Shown: piece by piece, positions 8,260 through 16,307 of the stretch
How the letters are laid out: every line of letters begins with the position of its first letter
Position numbering within the stretch: the stretch's first letter is position 1
Assembly: GCF_004798685.1 (NCBI RefSeq)
Contig: NZ_CP039291.1
Span: 868,001 to 932,000 of the forward strand
Direction: 5' to 3'
DNA from: Cellulomonas shaoxiangyii
Lineage (GTDB): Bacteria; Actinomycetota; Actinomycetes; Actinomycetales; Cellulomonadaceae
DNA: 64,000 nucleotides
Position numbers and translations under genes: made by a program
Notes under the pieces: generated by a model
The model's database searches: none
What the model was told of the DNA's origin: nothing
What the model saw: only the letters and a program-made list of their open reading frames with translations

Positions 8260-8607
8260 GTGACCGGACAGCCCCACCCCGATCCTGCCGTCCCCGCCGG
8301 ACCGGCCCCGGTTCCCGCCGGACCGGCCCCCGTGCCCGCCGCGCAGGCGCGCGTCGTGCTCTACGGCCGCGCCGGCTGCCACCTGTGCGACGACGCGCGC
8401 GCCGTGGTGCAGCGGGTCAGCGCCGCGACCGGTGCGCCGTGGGCGGAGGTCGACGTCGACGCCCCGCAGCCGGACGGGCGCGTCCTGGCCGACGAGCTGG
8501 GCGAGCTCGTGCCCGTGGTCGACGTCGACGGCGTGCGCCGCGGGTACTGGCGCGTCGACGAGAGCCGCCTGCTCAGGGCCCTCGCCGCGGGGCCGCCCAG
8601 GCCCTAG
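8260..8607 (+). CDS. Glutaredoxin-like protein (DUF836 type)
   Basis: 115 residues from a GTG at 8260. A Pro/Ala-rich N-terminal stretch with the duplicated element PAGPAPV precedes a thioredoxin fold: RVVLYGRAGCHLCDDARAVV carries the redox pair CHLC near residues 40-43, followed by the cis-Pro region ELVPVVDVDG. Such short proteins sit beside serB1 and the rex/hemA region in many actinobacteria, which matches the neighbours here. The physiological partner is unknown. The N-terminal low-complexity part could be partly untranslated if a later start were used, but none is obvious. Confidence 0.85.
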   Translation: MTGQPHPDPAVPAGPAPVPAGPAPVPAAQARVVLYGRAGCHLCDDARAVVQRVSAATGAPWAEVDVDAPQPDGRVLADELGELVPVVDVDGVRRGYWRVDESRLLRALAAGPPRP

Positions 8608-8678
8608 CGTGTGGTCCGGCGCCGGGACCGCGCCCGCGACGGGGCGGGGCGTGCCGCCCGGTGCGCTGGGGGGTCGAC

Positions 8679-9347
8679 GTGGACGGTCGTCGCGCAGGGT
8701 CCGGTCGTGGGGCGCAGGTGCCCCCGGCGACCGTGGCGCGCCTACCCCGGTACCTGCGGGCGCTGGAGGCCGTCGCTGCGGAGGGCGGCGTGCTCACGTC
8801 GTCCGACGAGCTCGCCGCGCGCGTCGGCGTGACGCCGGCGCAGCTGCGCAAGGACCTCTCGTTCCTCGGCTCCTACGGCGTGCGTGGCGTCGGGTACGAC
8901 GTGGCGCACCTGCGCGAGCAGGTGCGCGCGGCCCTGGGGCTCGCCGACGAGCGGCGGGTCGTGCTCGTCGGCGTGGGCAACCTCGGCCACGCGCTGGCCA
9001 ACTACGCGGGCATCCCGGAGCGCGGCTTCGCCCTCGTCGCGCTGGTGGACGCGGACCCCCGGGTCGTGGGGACGACCGTGGCGGGGCTCGTCGTGCAGCC
9101 CGCCGACCGGCTCGCGGACGTGGTCGCGGAGACGGGGGCGACGATCGCCGTGCTGACGACGCCGGCCTCGGTCGCGCAGGACGTGTGCGACCGGCTGGTG
9201 GCGGCGGGTGTGGTCGGCGTCCTCACGTTCGCGCCCGCCGCGCTGCGCGTCCCGCCGCACGTCGACGTGCGCGCGGTGGACGTCGCCTCGGAGCTGCAGA
9301 TCCTGGCGTTCCACGAGGCGCGCCGGGCCGCCGCGGGCGAGGCCTGA
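8679..9347 (+). CDS. rex: Redox-sensing transcriptional repressor Rex
   Basis: 222 residues from a GTG at 8679 behind GGGGGG at 8669-8674; the family is 210-230 residues. The N-terminal winged helix (VARLPRYLRALEAV, ELAARVGVTPAQLRKDLSFL) reads DNA. The Rossmann domain VVLVGVGNLGHALANY binds NADH, which releases Rex from operators of respiratory genes. EIQ-like ASELQILAFHEA at the C-terminus is the domain-swapped helix. Its targets could include the nearby nuo, men and ccs genes, but I found no convincing TTGTGAA-type Rex box in the window. In many actinobacteria hemA follows; here it does not. Confidence 0.95.
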   Translation: MDGRRAGSGRGAQVPPATVARLPRYLRALEAVAAEGGVLTSSDELAARVGVTPAQLRKDLSFLGSYGVRGVGYDVAHLREQVRAALGLADERRVVLVGVGNLGHALANYAGIPERGFALVALVDADPRVVGTTVAGLVVQPADRLADVVAETGATIAVLTTPASVAQDVCDRLVAAGVVGVLTFAPAALRVPPHVDVRAVDVASELQILAFHEARRAAAGEA

Positions 9348-9384
9348 ACCGGACGTGCCGCGGGCGAGCCCTGCACGGGACGCG

Positions 9385-9421
9385 CCGCGGGGGCGCGACC
9401 TGCCCGGTCGCGCCCCCGCGG
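9385..9421. terminator. Bidirectional hairpin between rex and yceI-like gene
   Basis: A perfect 16-bp stem (9385-9400 with 9406-9421) closes a 5-nt loop between convergent genes. There is no U-tract on either strand, as is usual for GC-rich actinobacterial terminators. Confidence 0.75.
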
Positions 9422-9450
9422 GTGGTGCTGGTGCGTCAGCTGCTGCTGCG

Positions 9451-9999
9451 TCAGGCCTGCTTGATCGCGGAGACGTCGAGGTCGATCTTCACCTTGTCGC
9501 CCACGAGCACGCCGCCGGCCTCGAGGGCGGCGTTCCACGTGAGGCCGAAGTCCTTGCGCGAGATCGTCAGCGACGCCTCGAAGCCGATGCGCGTGTTGCC
9601 GAACGGGTCGACGGCCGAGCCGTTGAAGACGGTCTCGAGCTCGACCTGCCGCGTGACGCCGTGGACCGTCAGGTCGCCGACGATGACGTAGTCGGAGCCG
9701 GCCGGGCGCACGGCCGTCGAGGTGAACGTCCACTCGCCGTGCGTCCCGACGTCGAAGAAGTCGCCGCTCTGCAGGTGGCCGTCGCGGGTCGCGTCACCCG
9801 TGCTGACGGTCGACGGGTCGAGCGTGACGACGACGGAGGAGGACTCGAGGTCCTCGCCGACGGTCAGCGTCCCGGAGGTGACCGCGACGGTGCCGCGCAC
9901 CTTGGAGATGCCGGCGTGGCGCACCGTGAACGACGCCTCCGTGTGCGAGGCGTCGACGGCCCAGGTGCCGGTGGGCAGGGTGGCGGGGAGAGCGGTCAT
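9451..9999 (-). CDS. YceI-family lipocalin-like protein
   Basis: 182 residues from an ATG at 9999 with GGAGGT 5 nt upstream. No signal peptide is visible, so it is predicted cytoplasmic. The YceI beta-barrel is clear: GTWAVDASHTEASFTVRHAG at the start, FFDVGTHGEWTFTST and GDLTVHGVTRQVELE in the middle, and FEASLTISRKDFGLTWN near the end. Members bind isoprenoid chains such as polyprenyl quinones in a hydrophobic tunnel; that ligand is a family property and not shown here, though it fits the menaquinone genes nearby. A MarR regulator is encoded divergently. Confidence 0.93.
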   Translation of the reverse strand: MTALPATLPTGTWAVDASHTEASFTVRHAGISKVRGTVAVTSGTLTVGEDLESSSVVVTLDPSTVSTGDATRDGHLQSGDFFDVGTHGEWTFTSTAVRPAGSDYVIVGDLTVHGVTRQVELETVFNGSAVDPFGNTRIGFEASLTISRKDFGLTWNAALEAGGVLVGDKVKIDLDVSAIKQA

Positions 10000-10017
10000 G
10001 GGGACCTCCGTAGGTCG

Positions 10018-10075
10018 TTGAAACATCAAGTACCGATTGGTTGAGATTACTACTACACTCGCGGCCTGCTGGCAA
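10018..10075. promoter_or_regulatory. Overlapping divergent promoters and candidate MarR operator
   Basis: On the minus strand TTGCCA (10070-10075) and TAGTAA (10047-10052) are spaced 17 bp and should drive the yceI-like gene. On the plus strand TACACT (10054-10059) with TACCGA (10031-10036) is 17 bp spaced and should drive marR. The inverted repeat TTGAAACATCAA at 10018-10029 lies near the yceI start point and is a candidate operator. This short AT-richer island stands out from the surrounding GC. Confidence 0.6.
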
Positions 10076-10138
10076 GAGGATCGCACCCGCGAGGGCCGCA
10101 CCCACGAGGACCGCGCCGCCGGCGCGAGGGGAGACGAC

Positions 10139-10678
10139 GTGAGCACCGGCACCGCCGACGACCCCGGGACCACCGACCCGGTCCGCTGGCTCACCGACGA
10201 GCAGCAGCAGCACTGGCGCGCCTGGCGCGACGGCACCGCGCTGCTGCTCGACGCCCTCGGCCACGAGCTCGACGCGCAGAGCGGCCTGTCCCTCGCCGAG
10301 TACGAGGTGCTCGTCCGGCTGTCCGAGGCGCCCGGCCGGACGCTGCGCATGTCGGAGCTCGCGGGCGACCTCGCGCACTCGCGCAGCCGCCTCACCCACA
10401 CCGCGGCGCGCCTCGAGCGCGCCGGCATCGTGCGGCGCGAGCCGGCGCGCTGCGACGCGCGCGGCGTCAACTGCGTCCTGACCGACCACGGCTGGGACGT
10501 CCTGGTCGCCGCGGCGCCCGGGCACGTCGCGTCCGTGCGGGCCCACCTCGTGGACCGGCTCACCGACGCCCAGCTCGCCGCGCTCGGCGACGCGATGCGC
10601 GTGGTCGTCGACCACCTCCGGTCCCCGGCGTGCACGCAGGCGCGCGCGGAGGCCGAGGGGCCGGTCCCGGCCGTCTGA
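10139..10678 (+). CDS. MarR-family transcriptional regulator
   Basis: 179 residues from a GTG at 10139 with GAGGGGAG upstream; an upstream in-frame TTG at 10037 lies inside the promoter and is rejected. The winged helix-turn-helix is seen in LSLAEYEVLVRLSEAPGRTL, RMSELAGDLAHSRSRLTHTA and RLERAGIVRREPARCDARG, with the wing rich in Arg. It probably represses itself and the divergent yceI-like gene through the dyad at 10018-10029. Cys residues at RCDARGVNC might serve as a redox sensor, as in OhrR-like members, but this is speculation. The ligand is unknown. Confidence 0.9.
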   Translation: MSTGTADDPGTTDPVRWLTDEQQQHWRAWRDGTALLLDALGHELDAQSGLSLAEYEVLVRLSEAPGRTLRMSELAGDLAHSRSRLTHTAARLERAGIVRREPARCDARGVNCVLTDHGWDVLVAAAPGHVASVRAHLVDRLTDAQLAALGDAMRVVVDHLRSPACTQARAEAEGPVPAV

Positions 10679-10750
10679 CCGCGCCCCAGGGGCAGGGGCG
10701 ACGTGGCGCAGCGCACGTCGCGCGGACCCGGTGCACCCAGGAGCGTTTGC

Positions 10751-10756
10751 GACACT
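10751..10756 (+). promoter_or_regulatory. Probable leaderless -10 element of the histidine phosphatase/ccs operon
   Basis: GACACT lies 6 nt before the ATG at 10763. It deviates from TANNNT in the first base only, and no ribosome site precedes the ATG. Confidence 0.45.
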
Positions 10757-10762
10757 GTGCAC

Positions 10763-11419
10763 ATGGTCGACACGACGGTGCACCTGATGCGGCACGGCGA
10801 GGTCCACAACCCCGCCGGCGTGCTCTACGGGCGTCTGCCGGGGTACCACCTGTCCGACCGCGGCGCCGCGATGGCCGACCTGGTCGCCCGCACGCTCGCG
10901 GGCGACGAGGGCGCACCGCGCCGCGACGTCGTCACCGTCGTCGCGTCCCCGCTGCAGCGCGCGCAGGAGACGGCGGCGCCCATCGCCGCGGCCTTCGGCC
11001 TCGACGTCGTCACCGACGAGCGCCTGCTCGAGGCCGAGAACCACTTCCAGGGCAAGACGTTCGGCGTCGGCGACGGCTCGCTGCGCCACCCCGAGCACTG
11101 GCCGTACCTGCGCAACCCCTTCCGCCCGTCCTGGGGGGAGCCGTACACCGCCCAGGTCGACCGCGTCACGGCCGCCGTGCACGCCGCGCGTGACGCCGCG
11201 CGCGGCCACGAGGCCGTCCTCGTCAGCCACCAGCTGCCGATCTGGGTCACCCGGCTCGCGCTCGAGGGCCGCCGGCTGTGGCACGACCCCCGCCGGCGCC
11301 AGTGCGCGCTCGCGTCCCTCACCACGCTCCGCTTCTCCGGGGACCGGCTCGTCGGGATCGGGTACTCCGAGCCCGCCGCGTCGCTGCTGCCCGGCGCCTC
11401 GCAGGTCGCGGGGGCCTGA
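10763..11419 (+). CDS. Histidine phosphatase (phosphoglycerate mutase-like) family protein
   Basis: 218 residues from an ATG at 10763. The branch-1 signature HLMRHGEVHN supplies the phospho-accepting His; the second basic motif ASPLQRAQETAAPIA and the late HQ of LVSHQLPIW complete the active site. It leads the cytochrome c maturation genes, with its stop directly adjoining the tlpA start. The same order (phosphatase, thioredoxin, ccdA, resB, ccsB) is known from Mycobacterium tuberculosis Rv0525-Rv0529. Its role in that operon is not established, and the substrate cannot be predicted. Confidence 0.92.
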   Translation: MVDTTVHLMRHGEVHNPAGVLYGRLPGYHLSDRGAAMADLVARTLAGDEGAPRRDVVTVVASPLQRAQETAAPIAAAFGLDVVTDERLLEAENHFQGKTFGVGDGSLRHPEHWPYLRNPFRPSWGEPYTAQVDRVTAAVHAARDAARGHEAVLVSHQLPIWVTRLALEGRRLWHDPRRRQCALASLTTLRFSGDRLVGIGYSEPAASLLPGASQVAGA

Positions 11420-11420
11420 C

Positions 11421-12077
11421 GTGCGCCGGCCCGCCGCCCGCCACGGCGCCGCCCGCCACGGCGCGGGACGCCTCGCGGTGTCGGCCGTGCTGGCCCCCGT
11501 GCTCGGCCTCGCGCTGCTCGCGGGCTGCTCGGCCGGCGGCGACGACGCGGCGGCTCCGGCCGACGTCGTCGGCCAGGGCTACCAGTCCGGCGACGGGTCG
11601 ACGACGACGTGGCCCGCGGGCGACCGCGGCGAGCCGCTCGCGCTCACCGGCACCGACTACGAGGGCGGCGCGCAGGACGTCACCGCCTGGCGCGGCGACG
11701 TCGTCGTGCTCAACACCTGGTACGCCGCGTGCCCGCCGTGCCGTGCCGAGGCGCCCGACCTCGTGTCCGTGAGCCAGGACTACGCCGACCGGGGTGTGCA
11801 CGTGCTCGGCATCAACGTGCGGGACGCCGGGGGCGCCGCGCAGGCGTTCCAGCGCGAGTTCGAGATCCCGTACCCCAGCATCGCGGACACCGAGGGCGCC
11901 GCCGTCGCGGCGCTGCAGGGCGTCGTCCCGGTGGGCGCCGTGCCCACCACCGTGCTGCTCGACCGCGAGGGCCGCGTCGCCGCCCGCGTGCTCGGCCTGG
12001 CCGACGGGTCGACGCTGCGCGCCCTCGTCGACGACCTGCTCGCCGAGGGCGGCGGGACGGGCACGGCGGCGCCGTGA
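11421..12077 (+). CDS. resA: TlpA/ResA-family thiol-disulfide oxidoreductase lipoprotein
   Basis: 218 residues from a GTG at 11421, one base after the phosphatase stop. A positively charged start, a hydrophobic core and LLAGC mark a lipoprotein signal. The thioredoxin fold carries WYAACPPCRAEAPDL with the CPPC redox pair and the cis-Pro motif GAVPTTVLLDREG. The family keeps the heme-binding cysteines of apocytochrome c reduced outside the membrane, receiving electrons from CcdA encoded next. Start and stop overlap with ccdA (GTGA at 12074-12077). Confidence 0.93.
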   Translation: MRRPAARHGAARHGAGRLAVSAVLAPVLGLALLAGCSAGGDDAAAPADVVGQGYQSGDGSTTTWPAGDRGEPLALTGTDYEGGAQDVTAWRGDVVVLNTWYAACPPCRAEAPDLVSVSQDYADRGVHVLGINVRDAGGAAQAFQREFEIPYPSIADTEGAAVAALQGVVPVGAVPTTVLLDREGRVAARVLGLADGSTLRALVDDLLAEGGGTGTAAP

Positions 12078-12982
12078 CCGCTGCCGCCGACCTGGGTGCC
12101 GCCGTCGCGAGCGGCTCGCTGCTGCTCGCGGTCCCCGTGGCCCTGCTCGCCGGGGTCGTCGCCTTCGCCTCGCCGTGCGTGCTGCCGCTCGTCCCCGGGT
12201 ACCTCGGCCTGCTCGGCGGGCTCGCGGGCGCGCCGGCGGGGACGGGTGACGCCGGGCGGCGGCGCGTGCTGGGCGCGGTCGACGCGACCGGCGTCGTCGG
12301 CATCGGTCGCGGTGGGGCCGCACCGGCCGGCCCCGTCCGCGCGGTCCCCGCTGCGCCCGTCCCCGACGCCGTCCCCGTGGACGCCGACCGGGGCGCACGC
12401 CGCCGCGTGCTGCTGGGCGTCACCCTCTTCGTGGCCGGGTTCTCCCTCGTGTTCGTCGCGTTCGGCGCGCTCGCGGGCTCCCTCGGCGGCCTGCTGTGGC
12501 AGTGGCAGGACCCGGTGAGCCGCGTGCTCGGCGCCGTCACCGTCGTCATGGGGCTCGCGTTCCTCGGCCTCGTGCCGTTCGCGCAGGGGGAGCGGCGGGT
12601 GCGCCTCGCGCCCCGCGCCGGACTGTGGGGCGCACCGCTGCTCGGCGTCGCGTTCGGCATCGGCTGGACGCCGTGCATCGGCCCGACGCTCGCCGCCATC
12701 CTCACGCTGTCGCTGACGGGCGGGTCGGCCGGTCGCGGCGCGCTCCTCGCGGCGGTGTTCTGCGTCGGCCTCGGCCTGCCGTTCGTCCTCGTGGCGCTCG
12801 GCCTGCAGCGTTCGGACCGCCTCCTCGCGTGGCTGCGCCGGCACCGGCTCGCGGTGCGCCGCGTCGGCGGCGGCGTGCTCGTCGTCCTGGGCCTCGCGCT
12901 GCTCACGGGCGTGTGGGGCACGTGGTCCGCCTGGCTCCAGGGCGCCCTGACGGGCGCCGACCCCTTCGTCCCGGTGCTGTGA
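12074..12982 (+). CDS. ccdA: Cytochrome c biogenesis protein CcdA
   Basis: 302 residues. CcdA carries electrons across the membrane from cytoplasmic thioredoxin to ResA. The two redox-active Cys are in FASPCVLPLVPGYLG (first helix) and GWTPCIGPTLAA (fourth helix). Six membrane segments are predicted. An unusual Ala/Pro/Gly-rich loop of about 60 residues, at about 53-112, separates the first and second helices; most homologues have a short loop there. It overlaps resA by 4 bp and is followed after 7 bp by resB. Confidence 0.93.
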   Translation: MTAAADLGAAVASGSLLLAVPVALLAGVVAFASPCVLPLVPGYLGLLGGLAGAPAGTGDAGRRRVLGAVDATGVVGIGRGGAAPAGPVRAVPAAPVPDAVPVDADRGARRRVLLGVTLFVAGFSLVFVAFGALAGSLGGLLWQWQDPVSRVLGAVTVVMGLAFLGLVPFAQGERRVRLAPRAGLWGAPLLGVAFGIGWTPCIGPTLAAILTLSLTGGSAGRGALLAAVFCVGLGLPFVLVALGLQRSDRLLAWLRRHRLAVRRVGGGVLVVLGLALLTGVWGTWSAWLQGALTGADPFVPVL

Positions 12983-12989
12983 GGCCGAC

Positions 12990-14789
12990 GTGGTGACCTA
13001 CCGCCCCGAGGGGCTCGACGACGCGTTCACGCCGACCGACGGCGACGTCACGGGCGCGTCCGGCGCGCCCCGGCCCGGCGCGCCCGACGCCGGCCTGCCC
13101 GCCCTCGGCCTCGTCGGCTGGCTGCGCTGGGCCTGGCGGCAGCTCACGAGCATGCGCGTCGCCCTGCTGCTGCTCATGCTGCTCGCCGTGGCGGCGGTCC
13201 CCGGGACGGTGTTCCCGCAGCGGCCGCAGGACCCGGCGGCCGTCGTCGAGTACCTCGACGCGCACCCGTCCGCCGGTGCCTGGCTCGACCGGCTGGGGTT
13301 CTTCGACGTCTACGCGTCGGTGTGGTTCAGCGCGATCTACCTGCTGCTGTTCGCCTCGCTGGTCGGCTGCATCCTGCCGCGCACGCGCGTCCACCTCGCC
13401 GCGCTGCGCGGCCGCCCGCCGCGCACCCCGCGCCGCCTGGCCCGGTTCCCCGCACGCGGCGAGGGCGCGTCGACGGACGCCCCCCGGGCGGTGGCCGAGC
13501 GCACCGCGCGGGTGCTGCGGCGTGGCCCCTCGTGGCTGCCGTTCGTCCCGTCGTACCGCGTCGACGTGCACGACGAGGGCGCCGGCACGTGGTCCGTCTC
13601 CGCGGAGCGCGGCTACCTGCGCGAGACCGGCAACCTGCTCTTCCACCTCGCGCTCGTGGGCCTGCTGGTCAGCGTCGCGACGGGGGAGATGCTGCACTTC
13701 CGCGGGCAGGCCATCGTCGTGCAGGGCACCGGCTTCGCGAACGTGCAGGCCGGCTACGACACGTTCGAGCGCGGCGCCGCCTTCGACCCGGCGGACCTCG
13801 ACCCCTTCACGCTCCGCCTGGACGACTTCGAGTCGCGGTTCGACCCCGACACGCTGCAGTCCCGCGACTTCACCGCGTACGTCACGGTGACCGAGCCGGG
13901 CGAGGCCCCGCAGGAGCGGACCATCAAGGTGAACCACCCGCTCACCGCGGGCGGCGCCAAGATCTACCTGCAGGGCAACGGCTACGCGCCGCAGGTCACC
14001 GTCCGCGACGCCGCGGGCGAGGTCGCGTTCGCCGGCGCCGTGCCGTTCCTGCCCGAGGACGAGGTCTACACGTCGCGCGGCGTCATCAAGGTCCCCGACG
14101 TCTCCGGCGGGCAGGACCAGGTCGGCCTCGTCGGCTACCTGCTGCCCACCGCGGAGGAGTGGGTGCCCGGCTGGTGGCGCTCGTCGGACCCGCAGCCGAC
14201 GGACCCGCTGCTCGTGCTGTCGGTGTGGCGGGGGAACCTGGGCCTCGACACCGGCGTGCCGCAGAACGTCTACCGGCTCGACGAGTCCCGCATGGAGAAG
14301 GTCACCGACGACGCCGGCCAGGACCTGACGGTGTACGCCCGCCCCGGCGAGACCGTCGAGCTGCCGGACGGCCTCGGCACCCTGACGTTCGAGGACCTGC
14401 CGCGGTTCGTCGCGCTCGACCTGCGCCACGACCCCGCGCTGCTCGGCGTCCTGGTGTTCTCGCTGCTCGCGTTCGCCGGGCTCACGGTGTCCCTGTTCGC
14501 GCCCCGGCGGCGCCTGTGGCTGCGGCTCGCACCCGCGGGTGCCGGCACGGGCGCCGGTACAGTGGTCGACGCCGCGGGGCTCGCCCGAGGGGACGACGTG
14601 GGGCTGCAGCCCGAGCTCGACCGCGTGCTCGCCGAGGTGCTCGGCCCGGCACCGACCGACCGACCGGCGCCACGACCGGCGGACCGATCGGCCGACGCGA
14701 CCGCGGACCCGCCGGTCGCCCCGCAGCACGGCGGCACCGACCGCGACGACGAGGCGCCCACCGCGGCGCCCGCACCTGGAGGCGTGTGA
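12990..14789 (+). CDS. resB: Cytochrome c biogenesis protein ResB
   Basis: 599 residues from the first of two consecutive GTG codons at 12990, with GAGG at 12981-12984. ResB forms the heme delivery and ligation complex with CcsB. Three N-terminal membrane segments occur (MRVALLLLMLLAVAAVPGTV, the segment near FSAIYLLLFASLVGCILP, and LLFHLALVGLLVSVA). A large extracytoplasmic domain follows, then a final segment near residues 480-505. A low-complexity Asp/Pro/Ala tail of about 70 residues is lineage-specific. The stop overlaps the ccsB start (TGATG). Confidence 0.95.
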   Translation: MVTYRPEGLDDAFTPTDGDVTGASGAPRPGAPDAGLPALGLVGWLRWAWRQLTSMRVALLLLMLLAVAAVPGTVFPQRPQDPAAVVEYLDAHPSAGAWLDRLGFFDVYASVWFSAIYLLLFASLVGCILPRTRVHLAALRGRPPRTPRRLARFPARGEGASTDAPRAVAERTARVLRRGPSWLPFVPSYRVDVHDEGAGTWSVSAERGYLRETGNLLFHLALVGLLVSVATGEMLHFRGQAIVVQGTGFANVQAGYDTFERGAAFDPADLDPFTLRLDDFESRFDPDTLQSRDFTAYVTVTEPGEAPQERTIKVNHPLTAGGAKIYLQGNGYAPQVTVRDAAGEVAFAGAVPFLPEDEVYTSRGVIKVPDVSGGQDQVGLVGYLLPTAEEWVPGWWRSSDPQPTDPLLVLSVWRGNLGLDTGVPQNVYRLDESRMEKVTDDAGQDLTVYARPGETVELPDGLGTLTFEDLPRFVALDLRHDPALLGVLVFSLLAFAGLTVSLFAPRRRLWLRLAPAGAGTGAGTVVDAAGLARGDDVGLQPELDRVLAEVLGPAPTDRPAPRPADRSADATADPPVAPQHGGTDRDDEAPTAAPAPGGV

Positions 14790-15823
14790 TGGACCAGACG
14801 GCCCTGGCGCAGGTCAGCGACCTGCTCGTGTGGGGCGCGGCCACCGCGTTCACGCTCGCGCTCGTGGCGTGGACGATCGAGATGTCGCGCGTCGCGGAGG
14901 CTGCCCAGCGCGGCCGTGCGTCCCGGGCGCAGCAGCTCGACGCCGCGGGCGGCGCCCCCGTCGACGTGCCGGCCGACGCCTCGCACCCCGCGGCCCCCGC
15001 ACCGCGCCGGACCCGCGCCGAGGGGATCGCGCGCAGCACCACGGGCCTCGGTCTGCTCCTCCTGCTGGCCGGCGTCGTCACGCGCGGCCTGGCGGCGGGC
15101 CGCTGGCCCACCGCCAACATGTACGAGTTCGCGATCGTCGGCGTCCTCGTCGCGGTCGCCGTCCTCACGGTCGTGCAGCGCCGCCGCACCGTCGCGTTCC
15201 TCGCGGTGCTCGTCATGGGCATCGCCGTGCTGGGGCTCGCGGTCGCGCTGCTCGTCTTCCACGTGCAGGCGGACGAGGTGCAGCCCGCGCTCGACAGCTA
15301 CTGGCTCGTCCTGCACGTCGGCGTCGCGATCGCGGCGACCGGCGTCTTCACGGTCGCGTTCGCCGCGGCCGTCCTGCAGGTCCTGCGGGACTCGCGCGCG
15401 TCCGGACGCTCCCACCTCGAGCGCCCGTGGCGGGCCGCCGACGGCCTGCGCCGGTGGCTCGCGCCGCTGCGCGTCACGGGTCCGCGCTTCGCGTGGCTCG
15501 AGCAGGTGCCGGACGCCCGCCGCCTCGAGGCGCAGTCGTTCCGGCTCAACGCCATCGGCTTCGTCCTGTGGACGTTCACGCTCATCGGTGGCGCGATCTG
15601 GGCCGAGCACGCGTGGGGGCGCTACTGGGGCTGGGACCCCAAGGAGGTCGGCACGTTCGTCGCGTGGGTGGTCTACGCGGCCTACCTGCACGCGCGCACG
15701 ACGCGCGGCTGGAGCGGGCGCCGTGCCGCGTACTTCGTCTACGTCGGGTACGCGGTCGTGATCGCCAACTTCACCGTCATCAACCTGCTGGTCGACGGCA
15801 AGCACTCGTACTCCGGGCTCTGA
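14789..15823 (+). CDS. ccsB: Cytochrome c biogenesis protein CcsB (CcsA/ResC family)
   Basis: 344 residues with about eight membrane segments. The heme-binding tryptophan-rich signature is HAWGRYWGWDPKEVG near residue 280, and conserved His residues occur at LVFHV, VLHVG and AEHAW. It handles heme and, with ResB, attaches it to CXXCH motifs of apocytochromes. A cytosolic loop of about 45 residues, rich in Ala and Pro, follows the first helix. It is the last gene of the ccs operon. A 31-bp gap without a clear hairpin separates it from the convergent membrane protein gene. Confidence 0.95.
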   Translation: MDQTALAQVSDLLVWGAATAFTLALVAWTIEMSRVAEAAQRGRASRAQQLDAAGGAPVDVPADASHPAAPAPRRTRAEGIARSTTGLGLLLLLAGVVTRGLAAGRWPTANMYEFAIVGVLVAVAVLTVVQRRRTVAFLAVLVMGIAVLGLAVALLVFHVQADEVQPALDSYWLVLHVGVAIAATGVFTVAFAAAVLQVLRDSRASGRSHLERPWRAADGLRRWLAPLRVTGPRFAWLEQVPDARRLEAQSFRLNAIGFVLWTFTLIGGAIWAEHAWGRYWGWDPKEVGTFVAWVVYAAYLHARTTRGWSGRRAAYFVYVGYAVVIANFTVINLLVDGKHSYSGL

Positions 15824-15854
15824 CCCGTCGGTCCCCCCTGTGCCGGCCCGCCGG

Positions 15855-16211
15855 TCAGGTCGGGGTGGGGTCACCGCCCCCGGTGCCGCCGTCGGCACCG
15901 TCCGCGTCGGCGTGGCCGCCGGCCTCGCGCTGGCGCCGGCGCCGTTCCTCGTCCAGCCGGCGCAGGAAGTCGGGGTCGTCGTCGGGCGCCACGGGCCGCG
16001 AGGGACGCGAGCGCGGGCCGGGCCCTGCGCCGTCCCCGGCGCGTCGCAGCAGCAGCCACGTCAGCGCGCCGACGACCGGCACGAGGACGACCACCGCGAG
16101 CCAGAGCAGCGCCGGCAGGCCGCGCCGGGTCCGCTCGTCGCTGCGCAGCACGTCGATCACGCAGTACACGGCGAGGCCGACGGCGACGAGGAGGAGCAGG
16201 TACCTGAGCAC
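15855..16211 (-). CDS. Small membrane protein with phospholipase D-nuclease N-terminal domain (PLDc_N)
   Basis: 118 residues from a GTG at 16211. Two membrane helices (LRYLLLLVAVGLAVYCVIDV and LLWLAVVVLVPVVGALTWLL) with a short connecting loop match the PLDc_N hairpin, and the charged tail (PDDDPDFLRRLDEERRRR) is cytosolic. The catalytic HKD domain of phospholipase D is absent, so no enzymatic role is expected. Short PLDc_N proteins near men and ccs genes are common in actinobacteria, but their function is unknown. The start is supported by TAGTCT 6 nt upstream. Confidence 0.85.
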   Translation of the reverse strand: MLRYLLLLVAVGLAVYCVIDVLRSDERTRRGLPALLWLAVVVLVPVVGALTWLLLRRAGDGAGPGPRSRPSRPVAPDDDPDFLRRLDEERRRRQREAGGHADADGADGGTGGGDPTPT

Positions 16212-16217
16212 CCGTTC

Positions 16218-16223
16218 AGACTA
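16218..16223 (-). promoter_or_regulatory. Leaderless -10 element of PLDc_N gene
   Basis: TAGTCT on the minus strand, 6 nt before the GTG at 16211. Confidence 0.6.
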
Positions 16224-16295
16224 GACGCGCCACGGGACTGCACCCGGCGGGCGCGGGGACCGGTCCCCGCGGACCGGACGCCGCGCTCGGCGACC

Positions 16296-16301
16296 TACCC
16301 T
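16296..16301 (+). promoter_or_regulatory. Leaderless -10 element of DUF4229 gene
   Basis: TACCCT, 6 nt before the GTG at 16308. Confidence 0.6.
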
Positions 16302-16307
16302 GGTGCC

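Noticed and set aside
10037..10138. TTG start for the MarR gene at 10037
   Set aside because: It would place the coding region over the overlapping promoters; GTG 10139 has a good ribosome site and gives normal family length.
9347..10763. Rex operator (TTGTGAA-type palindrome) near rex, yceI or the ccs operon
   Set aside because: No sequence close to the consensus was found; TGTGCACA-like fragments near 10757 match too poorly.
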